From positions 186,001-250,000 of the forward strand of contig NZ_WTYV01000003.1 of NCBI RefSeq assembly GCF_009827655.1: a stretch of DNA of 64,000 bases, written 5' to 3'. The translations under genes were made by a program, and so were the position numbers. Every line of letters starts with the position of its first letter. The first letter of the stretch is position 1. Of the stretch, positions 8,715 through 16,790 are shown in pieces. Under the pieces are notes generated by a model. The model searched no databases. It was not told the origin of the DNA and was given only the letters and a program-made list of their open reading frames with translations. Source of the DNA: Alteraurantiacibacter buctensis. Its GTDB lineage: Bacteria > Pseudomonadota > Alphaproteobacteria > Sphingomonadales > Sphingomonadaceae.

Positions 8715-8756
8715 CAAACCGCCAAAACCGCGCAATAATGCGGGTTTGGAACGAAG

Positions 8757-9887
8757 ATGGAGGATCGCTTGGAGAGGCGTTTGCGCATGGGCATGATCGG
8801 CGGCGGACCGGGGGCCTTCATCGGCCCGGTGCACCGCTTTGCTGCCGAGCTGGACCGCGAGATCGAACTGGTGGCGGGGGTGTTCTCGTCTGACCCGGAT
8901 CGCTCGCGCGCAGCCGCCGGGCAGTATCGTATCGATCCCGAACGCGCCTATCCCGACCTGCCGACCATGTTCGCCGCCGAGAAGGCGCGGGCGGACGGGA
9001 TCGACTTTGTCTCCATTGTCACTCCCAATCACAATCACCTGCCATCGGCCCGTGCGGCGCTGGCGGCCGGCCTGCCGGTGATGACCGACAAGCCGCTGAC
9101 CGCCACGCTGGCCGAAGCGCAGGAACTGGCGGGGCTAGTTGCGACAGCTGGCCTGCCGCTGGGCGTCACCTTCACCTACACCGGCTATCCGCTGGTGCGC
9201 GAGATGAAGGCGCGCATTGCCGCCGGGGCCATCGGGCCCTTGCGCAAGGTGGTGGTTGAATACCCGCAGGGCTGGCTGTCGCAACCGGCAGAGGGCAAGC
9301 AGGCCGAATGGCGCGTCGATCCCGCGCGCGCAGGGGCGGGCGGCTGCATTGGCGATATCGGCGTTCACGCCTTCAACCTGTCGGAATTCGTTACTGGCCA
9401 GAAGGTGACGCGCTTGCTGGCGGATCTTGCTGCCGTGGTGCCGGGCCGGGCGCTGGATGACGACTGTTCGATCCTGCTCCGCTTCGCCAATGGCGCGCGC
9501 GGTGTGCTGCTGGCCAGCCAGATCGAGGTGGGCGAACTCAACGGACTGCGGATCCGCTGTTATGGCGAATTCGGCGGCATAAGCTGGAAGCAGGAGGAGC
9601 CCAACAGCTTCACCCAGCACCACGCCGATGGCCGAACCGAGATTGTCCGCGCCGCCGATGCCTCGCTCGGCCCTTGGGCTGCCGGGCGTACCCGCACGCC
9701 GGGCGGCCATCCGGAGGGCTACCTGGAAGCCTTCGCCAATATCTACCGCGATTTCGCCGCCGTGTTGCGCGGCGAGGATGCGCCGCTGCTCCCCGGCATT
9801 GCCGAAGGGCTGCGTGGCATGACCTTCATCGATACCGCCGTCCGCGCCAGCGCCGCCAATGCGGGCTGGGTGGATCTGGCCGACTGA
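8757..9887 (+). CDS. Gfo/Idh/MocA-family NAD(P)-dependent oxidoreductase
   Basis: A 376-residue cytoplasmic dehydrogenase. The N-terminal Rossmann fold shows MGMIGGGPGAFIGPVHR (about residues 11-27) and TPNHNHLPSARAALAAG. The family motif with catalytic lysine is MTDKPLTATLAEA, and GGCIGDIGVHAFNL supplies the downstream Asp/His pair. Family members oxidise or reduce sugar carbons, including C3 of glucosides (as in DgpA, YcjS and related enzymes). Set between the deglycosidase pair and another isomerase, it could interconvert glucose and 3-keto-glucose units, either making the 3-keto substrate or reducing the released 3-keto sugar. A later in-frame ATG at 8787 would drop the first ten residues. 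Confidence 0.9.
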   Translation: MEDRLERRLRMGMIGGGPGAFIGPVHRFAAELDREIELVAGVFSSDPDRSRAAAGQYRIDPERAYPDLPTMFAAEKARADGIDFVSIVTPNHNHLPSARAALAAGLPVMTDKPLTATLAEAQELAGLVATAGLPLGVTFTYTGYPLVREMKARIAAGAIGPLRKVVVEYPQGWLSQPAEGKQAEWRVDPARAGAGGCIGDIGVHAFNLSEFVTGQKVTRLLADLAAVVPGRALDDDCSILLRFANGARGVLLASQIEVGELNGLRIRCYGEFGGISWKQEEPNSFTQHHADGRTEIVRAADASLGPWAAGRTRTPGGHPEGYLEAFANIYRDFAAVLRGEDAPLLPGIAEGLRGMTFIDTAVRASAANAGWVDLAD

Positions 9888-9901
9888 CCGAGGATCGAGA
9901 C

Positions 9902-10957
9902 ATGAAGACCATCAAGGGCCCCGCCATCTTCCTCGCCCAGTTTGCGGGTGACGAGGCGCCATTCAATTCGTTCGACGCGATCTGCAAGTGGGTTGCGGGC
10001 ATGGGCTACAAGGGCGTGCAGGTGCCCAGTTGGGACGGCCGCCTGTTCGACCTCGCCAAGGCAGCGGAAAGCCAGGACTATTGCGACGAGATTGCGGGCG
10101 TTGCTGCCAGCCACGGCCTGCAAATCACCGAGCTTTCCACCCACCTGCAGGGCCAGCTTGTCGCCGTGCACCCCGCCTATGACGCGCAGTTCGATGGCTT
10201 TGCCGCACCGCACGTGCGCGGCAACCCCAAGGCGCGCCAGGAATGGGCGGTGGAGCAGGTCAAGATGGCCGGCACTGCCAGCAAGCGGCTGGGCCTGACG
10301 GCCCATGCCAGCTTTTCGGGCGCGCTGGCCTGGCCCTACCTCTACCCCTGGCCGCAGCGTCCGGCGGGTCTGGTGGAGGATGCCTTCGACGAACTGGCGC
10401 GGCGGTGGACGCCGATCCTCGACCATTTCGACGAGTGCGGAGTGGACATCGCCTATGAGATCCATCCGGGCGAGGACCTGCATGATGGCGTCACCTTCGA
10501 GATGTTCCTGGAACGGGTGAACAACCACCCGCGGGCCAATATTCTCTATGATCCCAGTCACTTCGTGCTGCAGTGCCTGGACTACCTGGATTACATCGAC
10601 ATCTATCACGAGCGCATCAAGTGCTTCCACGTGAAGGATGCCGAGTTCAATCCCACCGGTCGGCAGGGCGTCTACGGCGGCTATCAGGGCTGGGTCGAAC
10701 GGGCCGGCCGATTCCGCAGCCTGGGTGACGGGCAGGTCGATTTCTCGTCCATTTTCAGCAAGATGGCGCAATACGATTTCCCCGGCTGGGCCGTGCTGGA
10801 ATGGGAGTGCGCGCTGAAGCACCCCGAGGCTGGTGCGGCGGAAGGGGCCCCGTTTATCGCCCAGCACATCATCCGCGTGACCGAGCGCGCGTTCGACGAT
10901 TTTGCCGACAGCGGCAGCGATCGCGACCTGAACCGGCGGCTGATGGGGCTGGACTGA
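9902..10957 (+). CDS. Sugar isomerase/epimerase, xylose-isomerase-like TIM barrel
   Basis: 351 residues, 14 bp after the dehydrogenase. The metal-site landmarks are Glu in AYEIHPGED, Asp in LYDPSHFVLQ, His in CFHVKDAEF and Glu in VLEWECAL. The N-terminus (FLAQFAGDEAPFNSFDAICK, MGYKGVQVPSWD) belongs to a group of isomerases routinely found beside Gfo/Idh/MocA genes. It is only distantly similar to the deglycosidase alpha subunit and much less so to the isomerase at 3668, so the window has three different members of the fold. A role in isomerising the 3-keto sugar after deglycosylation fits the operon but is inferred. Confidence 0.85.
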   Translation: MKTIKGPAIFLAQFAGDEAPFNSFDAICKWVAGMGYKGVQVPSWDGRLFDLAKAAESQDYCDEIAGVAASHGLQITELSTHLQGQLVAVHPAYDAQFDGFAAPHVRGNPKARQEWAVEQVKMAGTASKRLGLTAHASFSGALAWPYLYPWPQRPAGLVEDAFDELARRWTPILDHFDECGVDIAYEIHPGEDLHDGVTFEMFLERVNNHPRANILYDPSHFVLQCLDYLDYIDIYHERIKCFHVKDAEFNPTGRQGVYGGYQGWVERAGRFRSLGDGQVDFSSIFSKMAQYDFPGWAVLEWECALKHPEAGAAEGAPFIAQHIIRVTERAFDDFADSGSDRDLNRRLMGLD

Positions 10958-10960
10958 AGG

Positions 10961-10990
10961 GGGTCTAACGGGGTCTAACCAGGCCTAACG
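10961..10990 (+). repeat. Three 10-bp direct repeats (GGGTCTAACG type)
   Basis: Three adjacent decamers read GGGTCTAACG, GGGTCTAACC and AGGCCTAACG. They fill the gap between the isomerase stop and the GST ribosome site at exactly one helical turn per unit. They could be a recent slippage product or a protein-binding array. Confidence 0.6.
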
Positions 10991-11008
10991 CTGCCAAGGG
11001 AGGGCACG

Positions 11009-11695
11009 ATGGCCGAGACAGTGCTCTATTTCGCCCCGCAAACCTGCGCCCGGGTGCCGCTGGTGGCGCTGGAGGAGGCGGGTGTGGATTTCACCGTCCA
11101 CACTGTGGCTTTCATGGCCGGCGAACACCGCCAGCCGGACTACCTGGCCCGCAACCCCAAGGGCAAGGTTCCGGCGCTGGCGATTGACGGGCTGGTGCTG
11201 ACCGAGAATGTCGCCATTGCCGATTACCTGGCCGAGCGACACCCGGAAGCCGCCCTGCTGCCGCCTGCAAGCACCCCGGCAGCGCGGGCGGAGCGACTGG
11301 CGGACCTGGCCTTCTGCGCCGCCACCCTGCACCCCATCGTCACCCGCATCCGCATGGCCCCCTTTATTGCCGGGCCGGCCAGCGCCAAGGCCGTGTACGA
11401 TGCCGCTTGCCAGGCGATGGACCCCAACTTCGCCATGATCGAGGCGCGGCTGGCGCAGCGGACCTGGTGGTATGGCGAGTGGTCGGTGATGGATGCCTAC
11501 CTCAACTGGGCGTTCTTCCGCGTGGCCGGCGCGCGCTACGATGTCAGCCGCTTCCCCGCTTTCGCCCGGCATGACGAACTGATGCAGGAACGCCCAAGCT
11601 ATCGCCGGGCCATGCTGCGCGAACGGCAGAGCGAGGCGGACCTGGTGGCCCGTGGCCTGTTGTTCACGCCGCCCGATCCGGCGACGTTCAGCTAG
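11009..11695 (+). CDS. Glutathione S-transferase family protein
   Basis: 228 residues with the two-domain GST plan. The N-terminal thioredoxin-like domain has YFAPQTCARVPLVALEEAGV (Cys/Arg/Ser-type activation region), NPKGKVPALAIDG and the glutathione-contact motif TENVAIADYLAERHP. The C-terminal helical domain follows from about residue 95. It is the last gene of the deglycosidase operon (51 bp gap) and converges with the thioredoxin-like gene, overlapping it by 4 bases. In aromatic catabolism GSTs open ether bonds, isomerise ring-fission products or conjugate reactive aglycones; which applies here cannot be told from sequence. Confidence 0.88.
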   Translation: MAETVLYFAPQTCARVPLVALEEAGVDFTVHTVAFMAGEHRQPDYLARNPKGKVPALAIDGLVLTENVAIADYLAERHPEAALLPPASTPAARAERLADLAFCAATLHPIVTRIRMAPFIAGPASAKAVYDAACQAMDPNFAMIEARLAQRTWWYGEWSVMDAYLNWAFFRVAGARYDVSRFPAFARHDELMQERPSYRRAMLRERQSEADLVARGLLFTPPDPATFS

Positions 11696-12309
11696 CCCCA
11701 GCTTGGGTCCTTGCCCGCCTTCCACTTGATGTTGCAGCCCGCGCTGGGCACCTGCGGTTGCGGGGCGGGCTGGCCTGCCAGCACGGCATCGGCGGCGCGG
11801 CGCATGTCCTCGCCAGTCACCGGCACAGAGGTGCGCCAGGTCTCTGTCCCCTCCATCGGCGGGTGCCCAAGGCCAGGGCGGCTGGGATCGAACTGGCCGC
11901 AATATGCCAGCTTCATCTGGCCATCGTAGAGGAAGAAATCGGGCGTGCAGATTGCGCCATATGCCAGCGCCACGTCCTGCGTGGCATCGAACAGGTAGGG
12001 GAACGGGAAGTCCATCGCCTGCGCCAGCCGGGCCATTTCCTCCGGCGCATCATCGGGAAAATCCGCCGGATCGTTGCTGCTGATCGCTACCACCTGCAGC
12101 CCTTGCGGCATATAGTCCCGGGCAAAGTCCACCAACCCCGGCAGGATGTGCTGCACGAATGGGCAATGGTTGCAGATGAAGGCCAGCAGTAGGCCCTTGC
12201 CCTGGGTGAACTCGTCCAGCCGCCGCACCTGGCCGTGGGTGTCGGTCAGCGCAAAGGGACGCGGGGGCTGGCCATAATCGACTTGTCGCGAAAGCTTGAG
12301 CACGGGCAT
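11692..12309 (-). CDS. Thioredoxin-like/AhpC-TSA-type protein with a CNHC site
   Basis: 205 residues from the ATG at 12309, which follows a CGGAGA site. The thioredoxin fold is visible: PFALTDTHGQVRRLDEF, then FICNHCPFVQHILPGL with a CxxC-like CNHC pair near residue 47, SSNDPADFPDD, and the cis-proline region GAICTPDFFLYD. The closing GCNIKWKAG is a recognisable signature of this redoxin group. There is no signal peptide. It is divergent from the GMC dehydrogenase operon, sharing the gap with the dyad at 12323-12338, so both are probably co-regulated. The role may be redox maintenance; the substrate is unknown. Confidence 0.82.
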   Translation of the reverse strand: MPVLKLSRQVDYGQPPRPFALTDTHGQVRRLDEFTQGKGLLLAFICNHCPFVQHILPGLVDFARDYMPQGLQVVAISSNDPADFPDDAPEEMARLAQAMDFPFPYLFDATQDVALAYGAICTPDFFLYDGQMKLAYCGQFDPSRPGLGHPPMEGTETWRTSVPVTGEDMRRAADAVLAGQPAPQPQVPSAGCNIKWKAGKDPSWG

Positions 12310-12322
12310 TCTCCGCTGGAAA

Positions 12323-12338
12323 TAGAATGAGCATTCTG
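12323..12338. promoter_or_regulatory. Operator-like dyad TAGAAT-GAGC-ATTCTG (site 2)
   Basis: The second copy of the 16-bp dyad, 14 bp before the redoxin ATG on one side and 42 bp before the GMC operon start on the other. It differs from site 1 at one arm base and in the spacer. Confidence 0.65.
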
Positions 12339-12379
12339 ATACGTCTCGCGCCAACAGTCAAACAAATGAGACAGGATCA

Positions 12380-13024
12380 ATGGCCACCGGAACAGGTGCA
12401 GGCTGGAACCGCCGCGAATTCGTCGGCGCGGCGGGGCTCTTGGCAATCGCGCTGGGTCTTCCCGGCTGCGTATCGGCATCGGCTGGTGCCGCCGATCTGG
12501 CCGCTGCGCTACCCCCTGAAGAGGCTCCCAATGATCGGCAACTGGCCATGCTGCGCGAGGTATCGCAGATCGTCATTCCGGCCACTGACACCCCCGGCGC
12601 AGGGGATGCGGAAGTGGGCGCCTTCGTGGCTATGGCGCTGGCCCACGGCATGGAAGCCTCGCGCGCGCCGCTGCCGCCTGCCGCGCAGACCTTTGCCTCC
12701 ACCCGGTTCCTGCGGGCCGACGGGTCCTTGCGCTATGTCGACTGGCTGGATGATGTGCTGGGCGCCGGCTTCCTTGAGGAAGCGCCCCCTGCGCGGCTGG
12801 AGAAGGTCCGCGCGCTGGATGCAGCCGCCTATGCGCAGAATGCCGGCGCGCACCCATGGCGCAAGGTCAAGGCGCTGATCCTGCTGGGCTATTACACGTC
12901 CGAAATCGGCGGCTCGCAGGAACTGCAATACGCCCCGCTGCCGGGCCGTTTCGATCCTGCCGTGCCGGTGCAGCCGGGCGAGCGGGCCTATTCCAACGAG
13001 TGGACCGGGGTGGAGTTCGGCTGA
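12380..13024 (+). CDS. Tat-exported gluconate 2-dehydrogenase subunit 3 family protein
   Basis: A 214-residue protein with a twin-arginine signal (WNRREFVGAAGLLAIALGLP) followed by a Cys in GCVSAS that could also act as a lipobox. The body (LREVSQIVIPATDTPGAGDA; FVAMALAHGM; HPWRKVKALILLGYYTSEIG; the closing EWTGVEFG) matches the small subunit of membrane-bound FAD dehydrogenases of the gluconate-dehydrogenase type. In that family the small subunit carries the signal that exports the co-folded GMC subunit. It overlaps the next gene in a TGATG arrangement, so they form one complex. No cytochrome c subunit is adjacent. Confidence 0.85.
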   Translation: MATGTGAGWNRREFVGAAGLLAIALGLPGCVSASAGAADLAAALPPEEAPNDRQLAMLREVSQIVIPATDTPGAGDAEVGAFVAMALAHGMEASRAPLPPAAQTFASTRFLRADGSLRYVDWLDDVLGAGFLEEAPPARLEKVRALDAAAYAQNAGAHPWRKVKALILLGYYTSEIGGSQELQYAPLPGRFDPAVPVQPGERAYSNEWTGVEFG

Positions 13025-14715
13025 TGGCTGAAAATTACGATTTTGACGCCATAGTGGTCGGTTCGGGCATCACCGGCGGCTGGTCGGCCAAGCAACTGAC
13101 ACAGGCCGGCCTGAAGGTGCTGATGGTGGAGCGCGGGCGCGAGATCATTCACGGACGCGACTATGCCACCGAGATGAAGGCCCCGTGGGACATGCCGTTC
13201 CGGGGCAAAGGCGATCCGGAGGTTTTCGCCAGCGAACATGCGGTGCAGCGCCTGAACCGCCATTTCACCGAGTTCACGCAGAACCATTTCGTCAGCGATC
13301 GCGAGAATCCCTACCAGACAGGCGAGAATACCGCGTTCAACTGGTTTCGCAGCTACCAGCTCGGCGGTCGCTCGCTCACCTGGGGGCGGCAGTCCTATCG
13401 CTGGTCGGACTACGATTTCGATGCCAACCGGCGCGACGGGCACGGCACCGACTGGCCGATCCGCTATGCCGATCTTGCGCCTTGGTATGACCTGGTGGAG
13501 GAATTCATCGGCGTATCGGGCTCGATGGAGGGCGTGCCGTCCTTGCCCGATGGCAAGTTCCAGCCGCCGATGGCACTTAACGCGGTGGAACAGGCCCTGC
13601 GTGAACGGATCGGCGAGCGCTGGCCCGAACGCCGCCTGATGATCGGCCGCACTGCCAACCTGACGCAGGCCAAACCCGGTCGCGCACCGTGCCAGAACCG
13701 GGCGATCTGCCCGCGCGGCTGTTCGTTCGGGGCCTATTTCTCCACCCAGTCCAGCACGCTGCCCGCCGCGCGGGCCACCGGCAACCTGACCGTGGTGACC
13801 GATGCCGTGGTGGAGAAGCTGGACTATGATCCAGCCACCCGCCGCGTCACCGGTGTGCGCTGGGTGGGCCGCAATGGCGCAGCCAGCGGCAGCGCCACGG
13901 CGCGCATGGTGTTCCTGAATGCGGGCAGCTTCAATTCGGTCCAGGTGCTGCTGAACTCTGCCAGCGAGGCCAATCCGCACGGCCTGGCAAACACCAGCGG
14001 TGTGCTGGGCACGCACATCATGGACCACCCCACCACGCTGTCTGCCGCCGCGCTGGTTCCGGGGTTCGAGGGGATCACCACTTTCGGCAACCGCCCCACG
14101 GGCGCGGTGATCGCCCGCTATCGCAATACGGACCAGATGGACGGCGTGGGCCATACCCGCGGCTTCTCCTACCAGGGCGGGGCGCTGCAATCGGCCTGGG
14201 TGCGCGGCATGCGTGAGCCCGGTGTGGGCGAGGATTTCAAGGCGAACCTGCGCGGCCCCGGCCCCTGGCGGGTGGTGCTGGTGGCTTTTGCCGATTGCAT
14301 GCCGCGGGCCAGCAACCGCCTGACGCTGGACCGCACGAGGGTGGACGCCAACGGCATCCCGCAACTGAAGATCGACTTTGCCTATGGTGCGGAGGAGCAC
14401 GCCGCGCTGGCCCAGGCCAAGGCCGATGCGGCCGAGATGCTGACCCACGCGGGCGGGCAGGTAATCATGGGCTTTGACCGGCCCGGCGCGGGCGGCTCGG
14501 CCATTCACGAGATGGGCGGCGCGCGCATGGGCCACGATCCGGCCACCAGCGTGCTCAACAAGTGGAGCCAGGCGCACGATATCCCCAACCTGTTCGTCAC
14601 CGACGGGGCGCAGATGAGCAGTTCGGCCTGCCAGAACCCCTCGCTGACCTACATGGCGCTGACTGCGCGGGCGGCGGATCACGCCGTGCAGTTATTGCGC
14701 GAAGGGGCCATCTAG
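13024..14715 (+). CDS. GMC-family FAD-dependent sugar/glycoside oxidoreductase
   Basis: 563 residues. The FAD-binding dinucleotide fold starts at AIVVGSGITGGWSAKQL (about residues 9-25). SLTWGRQSYRWSDYDF and NRAICPRGCSFGAYFSTQ are typical of the sugar-oxidising branch. The active-site pair is His495 (AIHEMGGARMG) and Asn538 (CQNPSLTYMAL), the His/Asn layout of pyranose 2-oxidase and of FAD glucoside/C-glycoside 3-oxidoreductases. It has no signal of its own and is probably exported with the Tat-bearing small subunit. I infer oxidation of the sugar at C3, the step that 3-keto-glycoside hydrolases and C-deglycosidases need. The alternative is oxidation of another polyol. Confidence 0.82.
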   Translation: MAENYDFDAIVVGSGITGGWSAKQLTQAGLKVLMVERGREIIHGRDYATEMKAPWDMPFRGKGDPEVFASEHAVQRLNRHFTEFTQNHFVSDRENPYQTGENTAFNWFRSYQLGGRSLTWGRQSYRWSDYDFDANRRDGHGTDWPIRYADLAPWYDLVEEFIGVSGSMEGVPSLPDGKFQPPMALNAVEQALRERIGERWPERRLMIGRTANLTQAKPGRAPCQNRAICPRGCSFGAYFSTQSSTLPAARATGNLTVVTDAVVEKLDYDPATRRVTGVRWVGRNGAASGSATARMVFLNAGSFNSVQVLLNSASEANPHGLANTSGVLGTHIMDHPTTLSAAALVPGFEGITTFGNRPTGAVIARYRNTDQMDGVGHTRGFSYQGGALQSAWVRGMREPGVGEDFKANLRGPGPWRVVLVAFADCMPRASNRLTLDRTRVDANGIPQLKIDFAYGAEEHAALAQAKADAAEMLTHAGGQVIMGFDRPGAGGSAIHEMGGARMGHDPATSVLNKWSQAHDIPNLFVTDGAQMSSSACQNPSLTYMALTARAADHAVQLLREGAI

Positions 14716-14723
14716 GTACTCAT

Positions 14724-14739
14724 TGAAATATCCATTCTA
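14724..14739. promoter_or_regulatory. Operator-like dyad TGAAAT-ATCC-ATTCTA (site 3)
   Basis: The third copy of the 16-bp dyad, 8 bp after the GMC stop and 188 bp before the Rieske start. One arm is exact (ATTCTA) and the other differs at two bases. Confidence 0.55.
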
Positions 14740-14926
14740 GTTATCTAGGATGGCGTCATGCCTGGTGGCGGGAGCAAACGGCCCGCCTGGGATGGTTTGC
14801 CCCTTCAGCCGGGCGGCCAGCTGCGGGCCCCATGTCGTGAAGACGGTTCCGCCTTGCGGGACGGGGTTGCCGCAACGCTTCGCACTCCCTCCCCCTGTCC
14901 GCGAGCCGCGCAAGAGGAGAGCGCAA

Positions 14927-15946
14927 ATGCCCGCATACGTCCGCAACCTTTGGTACATGGCCGCGTGGGAGCATGAGGTGCCCGATGGCGGGATGCTCAG
15001 CCGCAAGCTGCTCGACCAGGCGTGGCTGGTCCACCGGCTGGAAAGCGGTGCCTATGCCATGCTGGAGGACCGCTGCCCGCACCGCTTCGTGCCGCTATCG
15101 ATGGGCAGGAAGCAGGGCGATGTGGTCCATTGTCGCTATCACGGCCTGGGCTTCGGGCCGGACGGGGCCTGTGTCCACACGCCGTTTCCCGCAAGCCCGC
15201 CCGGCCACGTGAAGGCCGCGACCATGCCGGTGGTCGCCCGCTATCGCGCGCTGTGGTTCTGGCCGGGCGATCCGGCGCTGGCAGACCCGAGCCTGATCCC
15301 TGACTTCGCCTTCCTCGACAGCTACAGGCCGATGACCCGCGGCCACCTGGTGATGCAGGGCAATTACGAACTGGTGACCGACAACCTGATGGACCTGACC
15401 CATGCCGAGTTTCTCCACGTGGAGACCTTCGGGGTGAACGGCTCGCTGTTCGAAAGCGGCGCGCAGACCGTGCAACAGGAAGCTGACGGGGCGATCTGGA
15501 ACAAGTGGACCATGACCGATGCCCGTGCGCCGGCTTGGGCCAAACCAGTGCTGGGCGAGGGCGCAAGGGTGGACCAGAAGCTGCACATGCGCTGGCACGC
15601 CCCTGCTTCGATGGCGCTGCTGGTGGAGATCGGCAAGGCTGGCACGGCTTATGGCGTGCACCTGCTGCCGCCGATGCTGAACCCGCACATCATCACGCCC
15701 GAGACGCAAGGGTCATCGCACTATTTCTATGATCACGAGCCGACCGAGCAGGCCCGCGACATGGCCATGCAGGTCTTCGTGGAGGAGGACGAGCCGATGA
15801 TCGAGGCGGCGCAGGCAGCGCTGGGTGAAACCGACTTCTGGGATGCACGGCCCGCCATCCTGAAGACCGATGCCGCCGCCATCCGCTGCCGCCGTGCGCT
15901 GATGCAGCTGCGCCGGCGCGAGGCGGGCGAGGCCGAAGCCCCCTAG
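14927..15946 (+). CDS. Rieske non-heme iron oxygenase alpha subunit, VanA-type
   Basis: 339 residues from the ATG after AAGAGGAGA; a longer in-frame reading to 14750 lacks family similarity. The Rieske [2Fe-2S] ligands are in CPHRF (about residue 50) and CRYHGL. The mononuclear iron motif is NLMDLTHAEFLH, a D-x2-H-x4-H pattern at about residue 155. Length and the N-terminal RNLWYMAAWEHEV match the vanillate O-demethylase/monooxygenase group, so O-demethylation or hydroxylation of a methoxylated aromatic is likely. No reductase lies beside it. The stop overlaps the convergent DUF1080 gene by 4 bases. One of three paralogs in the window. Confidence 0.9.
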   Translation: MPAYVRNLWYMAAWEHEVPDGGMLSRKLLDQAWLVHRLESGAYAMLEDRCPHRFVPLSMGRKQGDVVHCRYHGLGFGPDGACVHTPFPASPPGHVKAATMPVVARYRALWFWPGDPALADPSLIPDFAFLDSYRPMTRGHLVMQGNYELVTDNLMDLTHAEFLHVETFGVNGSLFESGAQTVQQEADGAIWNKWTMTDARAPAWAKPVLGEGARVDQKLHMRWHAPASMALLVEIGKAGTAYGVHLLPPMLNPHIITPETQGSSHYFYDHEPTEQARDMAMQVFVEEDEPMIEAAQAALGETDFWDARPAILKTDAAAIRCRRALMQLRRREAGEAEAP

Positions 15947-16779
15947 TCCGATCCCTGGCGGCGGATGGAGGCTATCGCCGCCTCGTCCAGCTCGCGGATC
16001 ATCACCTGGCGGAAGGCCACGCTCGCCCATTCGAACTCCAGGGCGATGCGCCCGCTGGTCAGCGACGTGGTGCCATCGGACCGGCGCAGCTTGAACAGCG
16101 TGTTGACGATACGGCCATTGACCAACTGCGCGGCCTGGTCCCCGAAGCACACCAGATCGAGCGTATTCCACTCGCCGGCACGCTCGAAATCGCTGAGGCG
16201 CGGCAGCCACCGGCGGGCATAGCCCCCGTTGACGGTTGGCTCAATCGGTACGTCGGAAAAGGCGGGGATCCAGTTCGGCCACAGCGGCGTGCCGCCCAGT
16301 GATGGGCCTTGCACGCCCAGGGCATCGATCAGGATGGCATCGCCGCAGTTGCCCTCCTGCATCTGGAACTCGATACCTTCGGGAAACAGCAGGCCGGACC
16401 GCTGAGGGCCCATGTGGTAGAGTACACCGCTGTTGCGCGCCTGCCAGCCGCGCGGGGCCCAGCGCCGCTCGCCCCAGCGGTATTGCAGCCGCAGGTGATA
16501 GTTGCCGTGGTCCGCCATGGTGGCGATGAAGCCGGGCGGGGCGGTATCGTGGGCATAGCCATCGCCAAGGAAATGCAGCTCCTCATTGCGGATAGAGACG
16601 ACGCCCATCGTATCCGAATCGCCCACGCCGTCCTGCCAGAAGCTCCAGCCGTCGAGCGAACGACCGTCCCACAGCGGGCGCCAGCCCGTGCCCTGCGCCG
16701 AGGCGCGGGTCCAGCCGGGGAGGGCCATCGCGGCACCGCCAGCCGCAAGCAAACTCAGGGCGCGGCGGCGGTGGAGCAT
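15943..16779 (-). CDS. DUF1080 family protein (3-keto-glycoside hydrolase-like), exported
   Basis: 278 residues with an RRR-containing Tat-like signal (MLHRRRALSLLAAGGAAMAL, cleavage near ASA-Q). GWRPLWDGRSLDGWSFWQDG is the standard opening of DUF1080, and GNYHLRLQYRWGERRWAPRG plus NSGVLYHMG form its jelly-roll core. IEFQMQEGNCGDAILI follows. The family includes enzymes that hydrolyse 3-keto-disaccharides/glucosides in the periplasm. Beside a GMC oxidoreductase and a C-deglycosidase this supports a 3-keto pathway for O-glycosides. It is the last gene of the MFS-hydrolase-SnoaL-DUF1080 operon, 11 bp after the SnoaL-like gene. Confidence 0.85.
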   Translation of the reverse strand: MLHRRRALSLLAAGGAAMALPGWTRASAQGTGWRPLWDGRSLDGWSFWQDGVGDSDTMGVVSIRNEELHFLGDGYAHDTAPPGFIATMADHGNYHLRLQYRWGERRWAPRGWQARNSGVLYHMGPQRSGLLFPEGIEFQMQEGNCGDAILIDALGVQGPSLGGTPLWPNWIPAFSDVPIEPTVNGGYARRWLPRLSDFERAGEWNTLDLVCFGDQAAQLVNGRIVNTLFKLRRSDGTTSLTSGRIALEFEWASVAFRQVMIRELDEAAIASIRRQGSD

Positions 16780-16790
16780 GGCCTGTTTCC

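Noticed and set aside
12988-14682. Long reverse-strand frame opposite the GMC gene
   Set aside because: His/Arg/Gln/Gly-rich composition without family features; the GMC gene on the forward strand is unambiguous.
14750-14926. Longer Rieske protein starting at 14750
   Set aside because: The added 59 residues are Pro/Gly/Arg-rich without similarity to the family, and the ATG at 14927 follows AAGAGGAGA and starts the normal family N-terminus.
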